A program made the position numbers and the translations under genes. This document shows positions 11,409 to 23,100 of a stretch of DNA of 64,000 nucleotides, piece after piece. The stretch lies in contig JAGMUV010000037.1 in assembly GCA_020744425.1 (NCBI GenBank), positions 62,001-126,000 on the forward strand, written 5' to 3'. The notes beneath the pieces were generated by a model, which was given only the letters and a program-made list of their open reading frames with translations, was not told the DNA's origin and did not search any database. Each line of letters opens with the position of its first letter. Position 1 is the stretch's first letter. The DNA comes from Dactylonectria macrodidyma. Taxonomy: Eukaryota; Ascomycota; Sordariomycetes; Hypocreales; Nectriaceae.

Positions 11409-14078
11409 CTAATACCTTTCAACAATCCACTGCCAATGCTTGGAGCTATCCATAGAGCTCAGCGCGCTGATCTCTCCGCGTTTAACCATCAGGTACCTTT
11501 CTACGGACTCCCGACCAAGCAAGCTGTGTAACCGTTCATCTTGACTCAAGATATCCAATGCCTCACCCAATGACGACGGCAGTTTTTCTGTGATGTTGAG
11601 ATGTTCCCGTTGATCCTGAGCGAGCGAAGCCGGGTCCTCCGGGCATTCCTTCCAAACGAGTGCATAGCTGTTCAGAATTCCATCCAAGCCAGAGGAGAGA
11701 ACAGCTGCCATGGCGAGATATGGGTTTGCCAGACCATCCAGGCACTTGAATTCCCAATGACTGTCTTCAATCTTCCGCAGTGGCGTCTCTCGGTTTTGAG
11801 TTCCCCATGTGACCCATGTCCCGCCAGCCCAGCAGCTGTCGACAATCCTAGAGTAGCTGACAGGGTTGGGGCAAGCAAAGGCAATTATGCTTGGAAGGTG
11901 ACGTAAGATGCCAGCGTAAAATGGCTCGTATACACTTGGGTAAGATCCTCGAGGTGAAGAAATCGACATATGAACATGGGAGGCGGTTCCAGGACTGTCA
12001 GCGAATGGCTTGGGATGAAGAGTCATCTTATACCCCTGTGCGTTTGCACAACTCGAAATGACTTGCCTGGCGTAGAGAAGGCTGTCGATAGACTCGAGAG
12101 CTGGTGCTGCAGGCAAGATGATTTCGTACTGGCCAAATGCGCTTTCTGGATGCATCATTTCGACATGAATACCAGCCCTGTCAAGTTTGGCCATGGCTTC
12201 CTCGATGACCTTGACCACCACGGCGTGATCAGTGGCCCCGTTGACGCACCAGGCGTGTGCATCACCATCCAGCCTATTGTAACGTCTTGGGCCAGCTCGT
12301 TCAAGGAGAACAAACTCGATCTCGAACCCGAGGAGGAACGAAATACCGTGGGAAGCCGCCGTCTTCAGGATGTTCTGTAGCAAAGTTCTTGGGCAAATGG
12401 TGGCTGGAGAACCATCTTTCTCTCTGAAATCTCCCATTACAGTGAGCTGGCCGTCTCTTGGACCTAGACGCAGACTGTGGAAGTCCGCGTGCAGATTCCA
12501 TTCGCCTGCAGGTGAGGTGCCAGTAACCAACTGATCGTTCTGAAGGACAGCCAAGGCAGCCTTTGCAGTACTGACTTTCAGCTCGTTTTTGGGCTGTAAC
12601 AGCGCGATTGCGCGGCGCCTCGGAATGAACCGGACTCTCGTGGTCCCCGTATAATCCACCCAACAGAGGCGCACGAACTGAACAGAATCATTTTCGCCCA
12701 GCAGCTTTTCAAGCCGCTCAGTTCTGGATGCTGGTTGCTCCGGTGCGCGCCGGGGGACCAACGATGACGTTGGTGAGTCCATGGATAATGAAAGGTCATA
12801 GAGCTTGTTGGAGTTGTGAAAGAGCATATCCTCGACGAATCTCGTCGCTTGCTGCCACGTGAGGTCGCCTTTCCTCACGTATTCGCACAACACAGTCTCA
12901 AAAGCCTCCCTCATCTGAATGACGGCGAGGAAATAGGTCTCAGGGTACCAATGCCCGTCAGTGCTCCATATGACCTTGGACGAAGGGCAAATCTCCAATA
13001 TCTGACGAACAATTGTCTCCTGACCATCTCGGCTAACCATGGGGAAGACCTCGCCGATGTCTGCATAGACGTTTGCATATACCGTCGCCATATATCCCGC
13101 ATCCCTGACGAAAGGGTAGCCCGAGTGAAGCAGAACGACGGGGACAGTGGGATATTGTTTGACGAACTGCTGCAGATGGGAGGGGGAGGCTTTTGCGAGA
13201 GTGATATCGTTGTCACCAAGCCCCGTATGGAATTGAATAGGCTTTGGGTGAAGCGTGCCAGATTCGCTGATAATGCTGGCGAGGCAATGGACAACATACT
13301 CGTTCAGTTCTTCATGTTGGAGCCGAGTGAATGAAGCCGCCCCTGGCTGTTGCCTCTGGGAATGGATCTCTTGAAACGCTGCAAACGCCTTGTCTTGGTC
13401 CGGATGCTGGGGTATCGCGAGACCAGTCCGGTAACAAATGACAGACTTGAAACCAACCACCGCAGGGTTGACTAAATCTTGGGAGATAGAATGCCTAAGA
13501 CTTGAAACAAAAGATGAGAACGCGGCTTCTGGGGTACTGTGCTCGGTGCATGCCAGCTCGATCAAGAGCGTGGCCACGTGCTCGATGCGCACGATTCTTT
13601 TGGACCGTCCCGGAGTGAACTTGTCAAAGTAATTGTACGCCTCGTTGGCGTCTTCGTTTCCAAGATAATCGTCCACGAGAATGCTATGGATGCCACCGAG
13701 GCAGGTTTTGACCCAGTTCTCATAGGTGGCTGTGTCTTCTCGTTTCCGTTCGAGGGCATTTGAAACCGAGTTCCACGTTGGCTCACACCCGAGCACGTCA
13801 GCAAGCTGTCTGACGGCTCGGAGATGAGACAGACTAGTTGTCGTAGCATGGAGGGCAGACCCTTCGGCCTCGGTTGTAATCGAGAGCATAGGTGTAGGGT
13901 ACCCAACGGCCGGGCGTAACAAAGGGTGCGCATGATTATCAATTATCGGCGTTGTTCGTACCGCGTGGAGAAAAGCGCCCTCGTCTTGCGTAGCATTGCT
14001 ATACATCTTGTGCTCGGGACTCCAAGCGTTCGACGTCGTGTTGTCGGCTTCAGACTGGCAGCATTGGAAAATCTGCAA
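11409..14078 (-). CDS. FluG-like amidohydrolase / glutamine synthetase fusion protein
   Basis: A two-domain protein of up to 889 residues in one uninterrupted frame. The N-terminal half is a TIM-barrel amidohydrolase: DNHAHPLL holds the metal-binding HxH (H49, H51), followed by FHTGLGDND, LLHSGYPF and STDGHWYPE. From about residue 455 the C-terminal half is a glutamine synthetase type I-like domain, with GFEIEFVLLE, HPESAFGQYEI, GTASHVHMS and NRETPLRKI. Aspergillus FluG has this layout and is needed for an extracellular signal that triggers conidiation; other members act in amine or purine catabolism, so the role is open. The first ATG is at 14078; the ATG at 14006 (MYSNATQDEG) matches the usual family start better. 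No intron or break is seen. Confidence 0.93.
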   Translation of the reverse strand: MQIFQCCQSEADNTTSNAWSPEHKMYSNATQDEGAFLHAVRTTPIIDNHAHPLLRPAVGYPTPMLSITTEAEGSALHATTTSLSHLRAVRQLADVLGCEPTWNSVSNALERKREDTATYENWVKTCLGGIHSILVDDYLGNEDANEAYNYFDKFTPGRSKRIVRIEHVATLLIELACTEHSTPEAAFSSFVSSLRHSISQDLVNPAVVGFKSVICYRTGLAIPQHPDQDKAFAAFQEIHSQRQQPGAASFTRLQHEELNEYVVHCLASIISESGTLHPKPIQFHTGLGDNDITLAKASPSHLQQFVKQYPTVPVVLLHSGYPFVRDAGYMATVYANVYADIGEVFPMVSRDGQETIVRQILEICPSSKVIWSTDGHWYPETYFLAVIQMREAFETVLCEYVRKGDLTWQQATRFVEDMLFHNSNKLYDLSLSMDSPTSSLVPRRAPEQPASRTERLEKLLGENDSVQFVRLCWVDYTGTTRVRFIPRRRAIALLQPKNELKVSTAKAALAVLQNDQLVTGTSPAGEWNLHADFHSLRLGPRDGQLTVMGDFREKDGSPATICPRTLLQNILKTAASHGISFLLGFEIEFVLLERAGPRRYNRLDGDAHAWCVNGATDHAVVVKVIEEAMAKLDRAGIHVEMMHPESAFGQYEIILPAAPALESIDSLLYARQVISSCANAQGYKMTLHPKPFADSPGTASHVHMSISSPRGSYPSVYEPFYAGILRHLPSIIAFACPNPVSYSRIVDSCWAGGTWVTWGTQNRETPLRKIEDSHWEFKCLDGLANPYLAMAAVLSSGLDGILNSYALVWKECPEDPASLAQDQREHLNITEKLPSSLGEALDILSQDERLHSLLGRESVERYLMVKRGEISALSSMDSSKHWQWIVERY

Positions 14079-15948
14079 GGAAGGGTATAAGTCGCTCGTA
14101 CAATGGGCATGGAAGCATCCACATGATCAAATATTGTCCATGGTGCGGGGATAGGAGACGACTTATCGAAGACGGATTGTGGAATCCGGTACGGGGGCGA
14201 GACGAGAAAACGTCCACGGTCCGCTCCCGGGCGTGTACGCAAATACATCGTCTAGTACAAACGCCCGAAGAGTTCCTGTGGACCCTGTTCTCTAATTACC
14301 GTACAAATTAATTACGGAATTATTCCGGAATCACTGGGCCCGACGTGCCACGGCGTGCTGCATGGCCGGTGGCTGGTATCAAGATCGCTTAGCAGATTGT
14401 TGGGGAACGCTAGGTCACGCAATACATACAAGTAGTAATAGCAAGCGGATGGAGAAGAGACACGTGCCAGTCTACGCACTCGCGCAATTCCCCCCTAGCG
14501 CAGAATCTTGTGGCTTCCGCTACGTGAGAAGAAGATTTTCCCCAAGACACTCACCGTTTCGGTGATCCTGCAGTACTCATGCAGCATGAACAGAGATAAC
14601 AGGGGTCCAAAGGATCCAGGGTTCCACAATCAAACGATGTTTTCTTTTTAAATGTTCCAGCCAACTAATTAAGCCCTGATGGTTCATTTCAATGAAACTG
14701 TGACACTTGTGAGGATTCAACCCGTTGGTAGTGGGGCGGGCAAGCCTTGAGATGAGGTTGGTAGTCGGAAGCCACGCAATGTCAACGGGTAGTTGAACTC
14801 TAAGTCCAAGGTGGCTTCGCACCCCGAGAAAACCGACTCCTCCCAGGATTAATAATGGCCGAGGCGCGTTCGATATCGATGGTGCCCGACAACAGAACCC
14901 CTTCTTTATCATCGAAGCCGAGATAGACGCGCTAAGAGAAAGCTGCCTTTCATGGCTGTCCAGCTTGCGTTGCCATGCGACAGTAGCGAAGCTTCTAATT
15001 GAACTTGGCTGTGCTCCACGCGTTGCCCGGATGACCGGCTTAGACAGCCCGGTCCCGCTAAGCAGGCCTGGGCCTGGCAGCGGGAGGTGACATTCAGGTG
15101 AGCTGTTGTTCGATCAACCTAGGACAGACAGATCTTCTGCTGCAACCATTGGTCACTCCAACTACCGACACGCTAAGCCAGGGGCAAGGGTCGACTTCCA
15201 CACCAACATCGGGCACCGGGAAAATGCGCCGTCGGCTTGTTAATCAGGCTAGTCCCTGCAAATGGCATCATGACAGGGGGTGTTTCTACGGACTTGTCAG
15301 AGAAACGATATAAAACGGTGACTTGATTGAACTAAGGCAGGACCGGCCTTTACGACCAGGCCTTGAGAAAAGATCTAGCTATTTTCCACGCGTATAATGG
15401 GCCAAACAAGGTTTTCTTGGTCGGCCTAAGAGAATGCACATTTCATACAATCTGCAGCTTCATCAGCTGCAAAAGTTACACCAAGGTCTCGGGCGGTCTC
15501 GTCGGTGGCCCTAGCCCTTGACACATCCTTCAGCCAAGGTCAGGCGGCATTTCTCCTTATCAGCGTGCTCCTCGAAATCTCTGAGACCGTACTCCGTAGC
15601 AGCGACTAGGGAAAGCCGTAGATGCTTGAGCTGAGCTTTGCCTAGAGGATTCTTTGTTCCATCATTGGGTGACGCCTCCCTGGCTGGCAGAAAAACAAGC
15701 CGGCGAACTTGCTCTTCCACTAGGAGCAAAAGTCTGGTTCCAGCGTCTGCATTCCATGGTCCCGGGACCCGATGGTGCCAATTTGCATTATTGCCCCGTG
15801 TTTCCTGCCGAGTGTAAGAGAATTTATGGCTCTATTATTCCCTTTGGCTCATTCTTTTATTATGTGGGCCATCCCCTACCTCTCCGTGTGGCCTCGAGTC
15901 GACGTACACCCGCGCAATCTACGTTGCTTGCGCGCCACTGCAAGAGCG
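14079..15948. other. Intergenic stretch upstream of the FluG-like gene
   Basis: It should contain the FluG-like promoter on the minus strand next to 14079. Farther on I see only weak open frames. One plus-strand run near 14910-15040 reads a few residues like an ankyrin helix (ATVAKLLIELG), too little to call. 15500-15948 has no recognisable coding. Confidence 0.5.
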
Positions 15949-15993
15949 CTTATCGGTAGAGGGGTCTTATCGGTGGAGGGGTATCGCATGGTA
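15949..15993. repeat. Lone terminal repeat of a pogo-2-type element
   Basis: This 45-bp stretch (CTTATCGGTAGAGGGG ... CGCATGGTA) matches the right end of the pogo element at 41759-43952 (CTTACCGGTAGAGGGG ... TGCATGGTA) with only about four differences. No transposase or left end accompanies it. It sits directly before the copia relic, so it marks a pogo insertion whose body has been lost, ending at the usual TA. Confidence 0.8.
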
Positions 15994-16360
15994 GCTAACC
16001 TTGTGGAAGACCTAGATCAGCGGCACGAGACCCCGATGAAAAGGGAAGACCTTCGACCACATAGCGAGCGGTCCTCGATCCCTACAATAAGACGATACCA
16101 ACGGAAGGTCGGATCGATCCTATATGCAGCCGTGATAACCCGGCCGGATGTGGCTTTTGCTATATCCCGGCTAGCTAGGTTCAACATGAACCCAGGGCCC
16201 GAACATCATCAAGCTGCTGATAGGGTCCTTCTGTATCTCAAGAAGACCCGCGGCCTAGCCCTTCAATTCGGTCAGGACGATCGTTTCCTTGTGGCCAGCG
16301 ACGCATCTTTCGCAGACAACCTAGAAGACCAGAAAAGCTCCCAAGCCTACGTCATGAGGC
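15994..16360 (+). pseudogene. Ty1/copia retrotransposon fragment (RT end to RNase H)
   Basis: The frame reads IRRYQRKVGSILYAAVITR, then PDVAFAISRLARF, ADRVLLYLKKTRGLALQFG and FLVASDASFADNLEDQKSS. This is the end of the copia reverse transcriptase and the start of its RNase H, with the conserved ASDASFADN motif. The 5' side is replaced by the lone pogo end and the 3' side stops at the pogo-1 insertion after AYVMRL, where copia proteins normally continue FGG. No gag, integrase or LTR is visible. It is a relic only. Confidence 0.85.
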
Positions 16361-16362
16361 TA

Positions 16363-18566
16363 CCATGCACCACCTACCAATGACTAACACCCACCAATGA
16401 CTAGCGTAAAACCACCTGCTGCCCACACAAACTCTACAACTTCACTTACACCGCACTCGGCCACATATGAAGCTATTCACAAGCTGAAACTTGTGCTGCA
16501 TAATTTTATGCATCGTGTTTTGTATCACGTATTTTCTTTTCCCAACGCCACCAATTTTACGAACCTCCTGAAGCATGAAATTTGGCATTTTCTCTCCATT
16601 CCTCCCTATTGACTTGAGATCATTTGTATGTGTTTTTACCTGTCCGAAATCTTTCCAAAATGCCTTATCGTGCTTATACCGAAGAAAACCTAGCTGCCGC
16701 TCTTTTCGACATCACAGATAACGGCATGTCGCAATACGAGGCCGCACAAAAACATGGAGTCCCTCAGCCTACTCCTTCTAAGAGACTTCGAGGTCAACAG
16801 AGTAGAAAAGAGGTTATTCAGCCTGCCCAACGCCTTTCGGCCTCTCAAGAAACCCGATTAGTTAAATGGTTACTACGGCAGGAATCTCTGGGGTATGCAC
16901 TATCTCATAGCCAACTACGAAGTTGTGTACAAGGCCTTCTTCAACAACAGGGAGATACCAAGCCTCTAGGGAAGAACTGGACCTTGAAATTCCTTAAGCG
17001 CCACTCTAAACTATCTACGAAGATAGGGAGACGTCAAGAAGCCAACAGATTTGATGCTTTTACACCCAAGGCCGTCCATTGGTATTTCGATATTCGGGAG
17101 AAGGAGTACGGCTGGATCAAGCCTGAGAATACGGTTAACGTAGACGAGGGTGGCATAATGGCAGGTTTTGGTGAGTTTTCTACTAGGCTTATAAGGCATA
17201 ACTAATTGGTTTCTATATCAGGCTTGGATAGCCCTGTGGTTGGGAGTTCTGACCCAAAGAGGAAAGCCTTGTTAAAGGGCCCGCAGTCCCGCAATTGGAC
17301 CTCATTTATTGAGGCTGTCACCGCAACCGGCCGTGCATTGAAACCAGGCATTATCTTCAAAGGAAAAGAACTGCAAAAGCAGTGGTTTCTTGAAGAATTT
17401 CGCACTATAGCCGACTGGTATTACATAACTTCCCCTAATGGCTGGACCGATCACCATATAGGGCTCGAGTGGTTAAAAGAAGTTTATCTACCACAAACCC
17501 AGCCTTGCGATCCCTCAGATGCAAGGCTGATCATTCTCGACGGCCACGGAAGCCATGCGCAGGTAATGTTCTTGCTATTTATCTGTATACTCTATTATTG
17601 CAGTCTTGCTGACTACTCTAGGACGAATGGATGTCTACGTGCTTTCTGAACAACGTCTACTGCTGTTATCTACCAGCGCATTGTTCTCACGGCCTACAGC
17701 CATTAGATAATGGCATTTTCAATGCCATCAAAGCTGCATACCGAAAAGAACTACAGAAATTGGCCAGCCTCACCGATTCTGCACCCGTCGATAAGGCTAA
17801 CTTTATACGTGCCTACGCCAAGGCCAGAGAAGCCGGCCTGACGGAAAACAACATACTATCAGGCTGGAGATTCACAGGAAATTGGCCGATAAGCCGTCGT
17901 AAGGCTCTCCTACATCCAGAAATTCAGCCGGATAAGGAGAAAAGAGAGCAGTGGTCACCCGACAACCACAGCCTTGAACTCGACTCAGATGACACCCCGA
18001 AAGTGAGTCGTCACGTGCGAGATTTGGGCAAACGCAAGACTCCCAAAACCAGATATAAATACAGTAAAATAGCAAAGGGATTTGAGGCCTTAGAAATGAC
18101 TGTAGCCATTCAGAATAGTCGAATCACTGGGCTGGAGGAAGAGGTGGCGCGTCTACAGAGAGGGAAGAAAAGAAAGGCGATACCTAACCCGAACCAGAGA
18201 TTCATGACGCTGGGGGAGGCACTGGCAGCCGGTGAAACTATCCGGAAGTCAGAAACGGAAGTAATTAAGAAGGACGTGGAGGAGGAAGCCGAGTCGGTCA
18301 TTGAGGTGGCGATGGATGCCGTGGGCGAGGACCCGGAAATTGACGGTTTTTCTTCACCGCCACAGTACACACGCAGCGGTCGGAAGATCAAAAAACCACG
18401 CCAATTGTAAAGTTCAATTAATTATCTATCCAATACTTTACATAGTTTCATATTTATTTAATTTGGAGGTTGCATTCCGGGTTTGTAGAAAATTGGAATT
18501 TGTATAGAGTTGCAATTTTTAACGCTAGTCATTGGTGGGTGTTAGTCATTGGTAGGTGGTGCATGG
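16363..18566 (+). mobile_element. pogo/Fot-type DNA transposon (pogo-1), 2.2 kb
   Basis: Inverted ends of about 45 bp start CCATGCACCACCTACC and contain two near-repeats of CACCAATGACTA. They span 16363 to about 16408 and about 18520 to 18566, each bordered by TA as expected for Tc1/mariner/pogo elements. The ends enclose one intact transposase gene. The left flank is a copia relic and the right flank a piggyBac relic, so the flanks do not rejoin into one sequence. Confidence 0.92.
16660..18410 (+). CDS. pogo/Fot transposase (HTH_psq + CENP-B HTH + DDE_1)
   Basis: Three exons (16660-17170, 17222-17562, 17622-18410) encode 546 residues with no break. Introns of 51 nt (GTGAGT, AACTAAT, TCAG) and 59 nt (GTAATG, GCTGACT, CTAG) restore MAGFGLDSPVVGSSDPKRK and GHGSHAQDEWMST. 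The N-terminus has a psq-type helix-turn-helix (NGMSQYEAAQKHGVPQ) and a CENP-B-like second HTH ending in FLKRHSKLSTKIG. The catalytic triad is D162 (NVDEGG), D277 (ILDGHGSH) and D313 (LQPLDNG). There are 35 residues between the last two, the DD35D spacing reported for Fot1-type pogo elements. The C-terminus is charged and ends in a basic RSGRKIKKPR tail. It probably encodes a working transposase. Confidence 0.93.
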
Positions 18567-19670
18567 TAGACTGTACCCCAAGGAACAACATCTTTTGACT
18601 TGTCTTCAACTCTCAAGGAAGCCAGCTGTTTGCTGTCTATTCGTCCTGGGCGTGTTGTACCTGTTGCGGCAATATTTCTGTCTCGCAGTAGTTCAAAGAG
18701 TTGAGGAGTTGCGAAGAGGTTATCCATGAAACAGTGATATCCATGCTGGGGAGACGGCGGTGGAGGCAGTCTATTGAGAAGGTCGGCGACAATGCCTTGT
18801 GTAGGTGCTAAGTTCGGGTACTCCGATGCATCGTACTCAACTGGCCCAATGCCTTTGGAATGAAATGACCACCTGAGGAAATATCCTGAGTCGGCAGCTA
18901 CCCAGACTTTGTAACCAACTGGTATCGGCTTGCTTGGAATATTGACGGTATCTTTACTTCTACCAGTAAAGCGTACCATTGCTTCGTCAATGCTGACATT
19001 TGAAGAGGGCTTCCAGTAGGTAGTAGAGATACACTGGATGTAAGTACTCCAGTGGTGTACCTTGTCAAATACGGTAGTCTTTAACAGATCAGAAGTGTCC
19101 CAGGTGCAGAACCGTCGATAGAGTTGAAGGAACCGGTCTCTTGACATAAATCTTGCAATAGGATGTAATGCATTATGCATCTGCTGATGAAGTCTCCCAA
19201 TATTCTTGGAGCGAAGGAACTTGGGTATGAGACATATACATCAAGATGCCAAAAAACAGGTAAATCTCCTGGGTGCAAGTTGGCTTCCATGTATTGTATA
19301 AAGAGCGTTGTGGCCGCGGACCTTCCGCATGATTTGGTAGAGAGATATGTCGTGCATTGATGTATTCCACCCACTTATCCACCATATGATCAGGACAGAA
19401 CTCTGAAAATATATCGAATAGGCTATTTCGAGGTAGGTCGGGCGAGATACGACGATCAAAAGGCTGCAATTGGATCCGTTCGAAAGTAGGGCGGTTGGTG
19501 GCTTCTCGAACTGATGGCTCTGGCAGAGGCTTTAACGGCGATGAGGCTGGGCACGGTAATGTAGGTAGGGCTACTGTAATGGAAGATAAAGTACGCCGTC
19601 TTTTAGAAGGCTGCTGACTTTCGCTGGCCGGCGGCACCTTTTTTCGCTTTCCACTTGCCATTACCTTCAC
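18567..19670 (-). pseudogene. piggyBac-like transposase remnant, N-terminal two thirds
   Basis: Minus-strand reading starts near 19670 with a basic, Ser/Pro-rich leader, then ISPDLPRNSLFDIFSEFCPD. Near 19180 the frame breaks: EYWETSSADA hits a stop while MHNALHPIARFMSRDRFLQ continues in another frame. The first two catalytic acids are present (SIDEAMVRFTGRSK and CFMDNLF). Coding stops at KDVVPWGTVY, where pogo-1 begins, so the third acid and the Cys-rich tail are gone. It is clearly related to the intact piggyBac at 597-2473 but diverged. It is dead, through one frameshift plus truncation. Confidence 0.88.
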
Positions 19671-20138
19671 TCAGGATGGTTTGCTGTAGTTGGGAGAAAA
19701 AGAGGCGTGTATGGAAAACCGTCGCGGTACAAGCGCGAATCCCTGTACACGAGGGGCCATGTACCGAAAGTCAAAAGTGGGTCCGCTAAAAACGTAATAA
19801 TTTCGAGGTCAAGGAGATAAAGGCAGAAAGGGAATGATATTCTACTTCTCTATTCCGCTTTAGAACTAGGGGTTTATTTATGCTCTGCTATTTGGATGGA
19901 TATAAGCTACAGTGGGGTGTCAATTCCCGGTAGCAAGTAAAGGGAACGGGGCGCGTTCCTAGGGAGAACCTTGTTCGGGGCATTTGGAACGCGTAACGGG
20001 GCACGTTCTCCAACTGGGTGCCAAGGACGGAATGGGGTCCTGTGATTGGCGTGCACACGGGAACGGGGCGCGTTCCGGTTGACAACTCAGTAGTAGGGAC
20101 TCATCGTGGCTTCTCGCCGCCAAGGTTCTGTGGCCCCG
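19671..20138. other. Spacer with three GC-rich near-palindromes
   Basis: No gene. GGGAACGGGGCGCGTTCC occurs at 19942-19959 and again at 20059-20076, with a decayed version near 19994-20011. Each can form a short hairpin (GGAACG against CGTTCC). They are spaced about 50-65 bp apart and may be subterminal sequence of the neighbouring piggyBac relic or a small satellite. Confidence 0.6.
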
Positions 20139-23100
20139 CTAATCGTCCAGTATTTCGATAACATCCGCTACTGGGACAGACCTTTGCTTTCCGCCATCGC
20201 CATTCGTCACCCTAGCTTGGCTCGGCGCGGATGTTTTGTCGTCCGAATCATCGGGCTCTTCAGCAGCAGTCCACTTACCGTCGGCAGTGATGGTGATGGC
20301 TTTGGTGTTCGTTTCACCCCGACCCACCAACTCCTTGCGGACTTGGACAAAGTATCCGTCAATTCGGAGGCTAGTTGGGCGAGCATCGAGGTCACATATG
20401 GGACACTTCCAGGCGTCCACCATGGATGGTTCTGGTCCCGTTTGGGATGTCCCTACTCCCTTCTGAGCCGGCTTGCTAGGTCGTGTTTGTAGCCATGTTT
20501 CCAGGTCGAAACATTCTAGGTGTAGACACTTCAAACCTCGAACAGGGGTTTCAACCATGGTAGCACTAAAAGGATCTGCCAAGGAGACTAGTAGGGTTTC
20601 GTCCTCAACAATAATATCATCTGAGTCTGATGGGCGCAAACGTCGGATCATTTTTTCCTTAGTCTCCTCCATGGAAGTGTGTTCGGCGGTTTCAATCATA
20701 GCTCTAAGAGAGCCATGACTGCGCGTCTCCACGAGCTCGACGGCAACGAAGTACTCAGACCCTGCTCTGGCGATGTTCTCATCAACCAGGGGTAAGCTGA
20801 TCCGGATGGCATTCTGGCCCGGAACCAGTGCATCAGTTAGCTCAAGGGGCAGATCCTTGTGGAAATGCTGCTTTCGACTCAATCCCATCACACGGCTATT
20901 GACATTGATAAATATATGTCTAGGCCAATAGCAAGCGGACACCGCCCAGTCAGCTGCCTCGAGCTCTGTCCCCTGGTCGGGTCGCATGCACAATCGCAGA
21001 CGGTACCGGTAGGAGCCTTCGAAGTAGGCACAGAACGGGAGCCCTGGCGTATCTCTTTTGGTAGTTAATTTCCGAATATTGTCTTCCGGCACGTTGAAGC
21101 ATAGTGTTTGCAGTCCGATTTGTGGCTTGATTGGAACGGGAAGACTCTCGAGCGTCTTGACATATTGGTAATATCGAGTCTAGACCGGCTGCGCAGGGAT
21201 CCGCCGAGGGCTGCGCAGACTAACTTGATGAAGTCCCATCTCAAGTGACGGTTGACCGTATGGACTGACTGCATATTCATTTGGGTGTATCTCCATCTCA
21301 CTCAGTGGCCTCACCAGGCCGAGACTTTGAGGCACAGGATAACCCATAGCAGGATGACTGCTAGCTAACTGGATGGGTGGGGGTCCTCTTTGCGCCTGGT
21401 GTTGCGGAGCCATGGGCTGGGCAACGTGGCCACCGGCAGCTGGCGTGGCTTGGGGCCAAGAACGGGCTGGATTTGGGTACTGTGAAGACCACGCTTGATT
21501 CGACTGACCAGAATGAACTTGCGTCTGGGTCATGGGTTGAACACTCGGGGGCTGCAGCATGCGTTGAGGGTACTGTAGTCCTTGACTATGCCCAATGTAT
21601 GCAGGAGCACCTTGAGCAGCTGGCCCGGTCTGTGTCGGTTGTTGTTGGAATGAGCTTGCTCGTCTCTGTATACCCTGTGCGGGGCTGTTCGAGTTCACTC
21701 CTCGAGACGTTGGCATACCCTGTGGCACGTATCCTGTGCCAGTAAATGGTGATATTGCACCAGCAGATCCTAGAGTCAAAGGCCGGTGCATCTGTGCCGG
21801 AGAGTTGACAATATTCTGAGAAGCTTGAGTCATTGGGGGTTCGGGCGCAATTTGTGCCCAGGTTGATGCGTTCGGGTTCTGTACATGCATATTCCCTCGA
21901 GGAGCAGAGCTACCTAGGACTGCCGGGCCTGAAGCTCTGCGACTAGCCATCTGGGCCTCAGTTTGTGCGAGGACGGGAGACGGGGCCGCAGAATTAGTCG
22001 GGAGGGTAGATTGAGGGTGAGGTAGAATCGGAAATGGTTGAGCAGGTAAATTACGTTGGGCCACAGGCGTGAAACCGTGCATGGTTGAAGAAGGGACATT
22101 GTCTAGAATCAAGGAGTCAGCAAATCAGGGTCTCCAAAATGGTGCAGTCAGGCTAACTTTGGTTGGATAGCTGTTGCTGCCGGAAGGCCTGCATTAGGCT
22201 GACATATGCTTGCGCGAAGCCGCCTCGAAGCTGGCGGGCCTCTTCAATAGTTCGGTGGCCAGGCGGCTATCTGGATTTCGCTGGCCCTGTCTTTGGCGAA
22301 GATCTCATTGAGTGATATTGCAAGCGGGCCGTCCTCGACATGAAGTGTCCTACGGCTTGTGGTGAAGAGTAAAGACTGCATCTGAATGGAAATGCAGCTC
22401 AGATTCTGACGCATCTCGGATACGAGCAAGGGGAATTGCCTGGCCTCAGTTGTGCCCACCATTTGCCCCCACAAGGTGGACATTTGATGAAGGAATCGCC
22501 CTACCACACTCATAAACAAACACTGTGGGGAGGTGTGAGGCAGCTCCACCAAGGGTCCGGGGAAGTTTGCAAACCACTCAAGGTAAACGGGCGAAATCGA
22601 CTGGTTGTTCCTGAGAATGACCTGCATATAACTAAACGCATGGTCAACGGCCTCGAATGGCACGTGAGGAGCGAGGAGATTGTGGACCAAGGCCGTGTCC
22701 CAAGACCACCCGCAAAATAGCTGATGGAGAACAATATAAAACCCGTCCTCGATCGAGCAAGCATCTCGAAGGATCTTATACCGTGGGATCTCGACTGAAT
22801 CGTTAAGTGACCTTGTGCCGCTGTATTTTTTCATTTGTTTGATTAATATTTGCAGCCAGTCTCTCGATGCCTGGGTGACCGGATCCTCGTGCCCAAGCCG
22901 CATGCGCTTGGTTCGACCTTCGGTGGCACTGGAATCTGGTCCTGTCCTCTGGCCGACCTGGGGAGAGGGTATCGTTCCTCCGGTGGGTACCGAGGGCCAG
23001 GGGGCTGCCGCCTGCTGTGGAGAAAAACTAAAGCCAGAAGCCGAAGCCATCGCCCGCTCTGCCAATAACTGAGAGACGGGTCCAGGAGGGGGGGCCGTAT

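Noticed and set aside
14577..15060. Possible ankyrin-like or enzyme fragment
   Set aside because: Only one short helix-like run (ATVAKLLIELG) is suggestive; there is no repeat series and the frame is not sustained.
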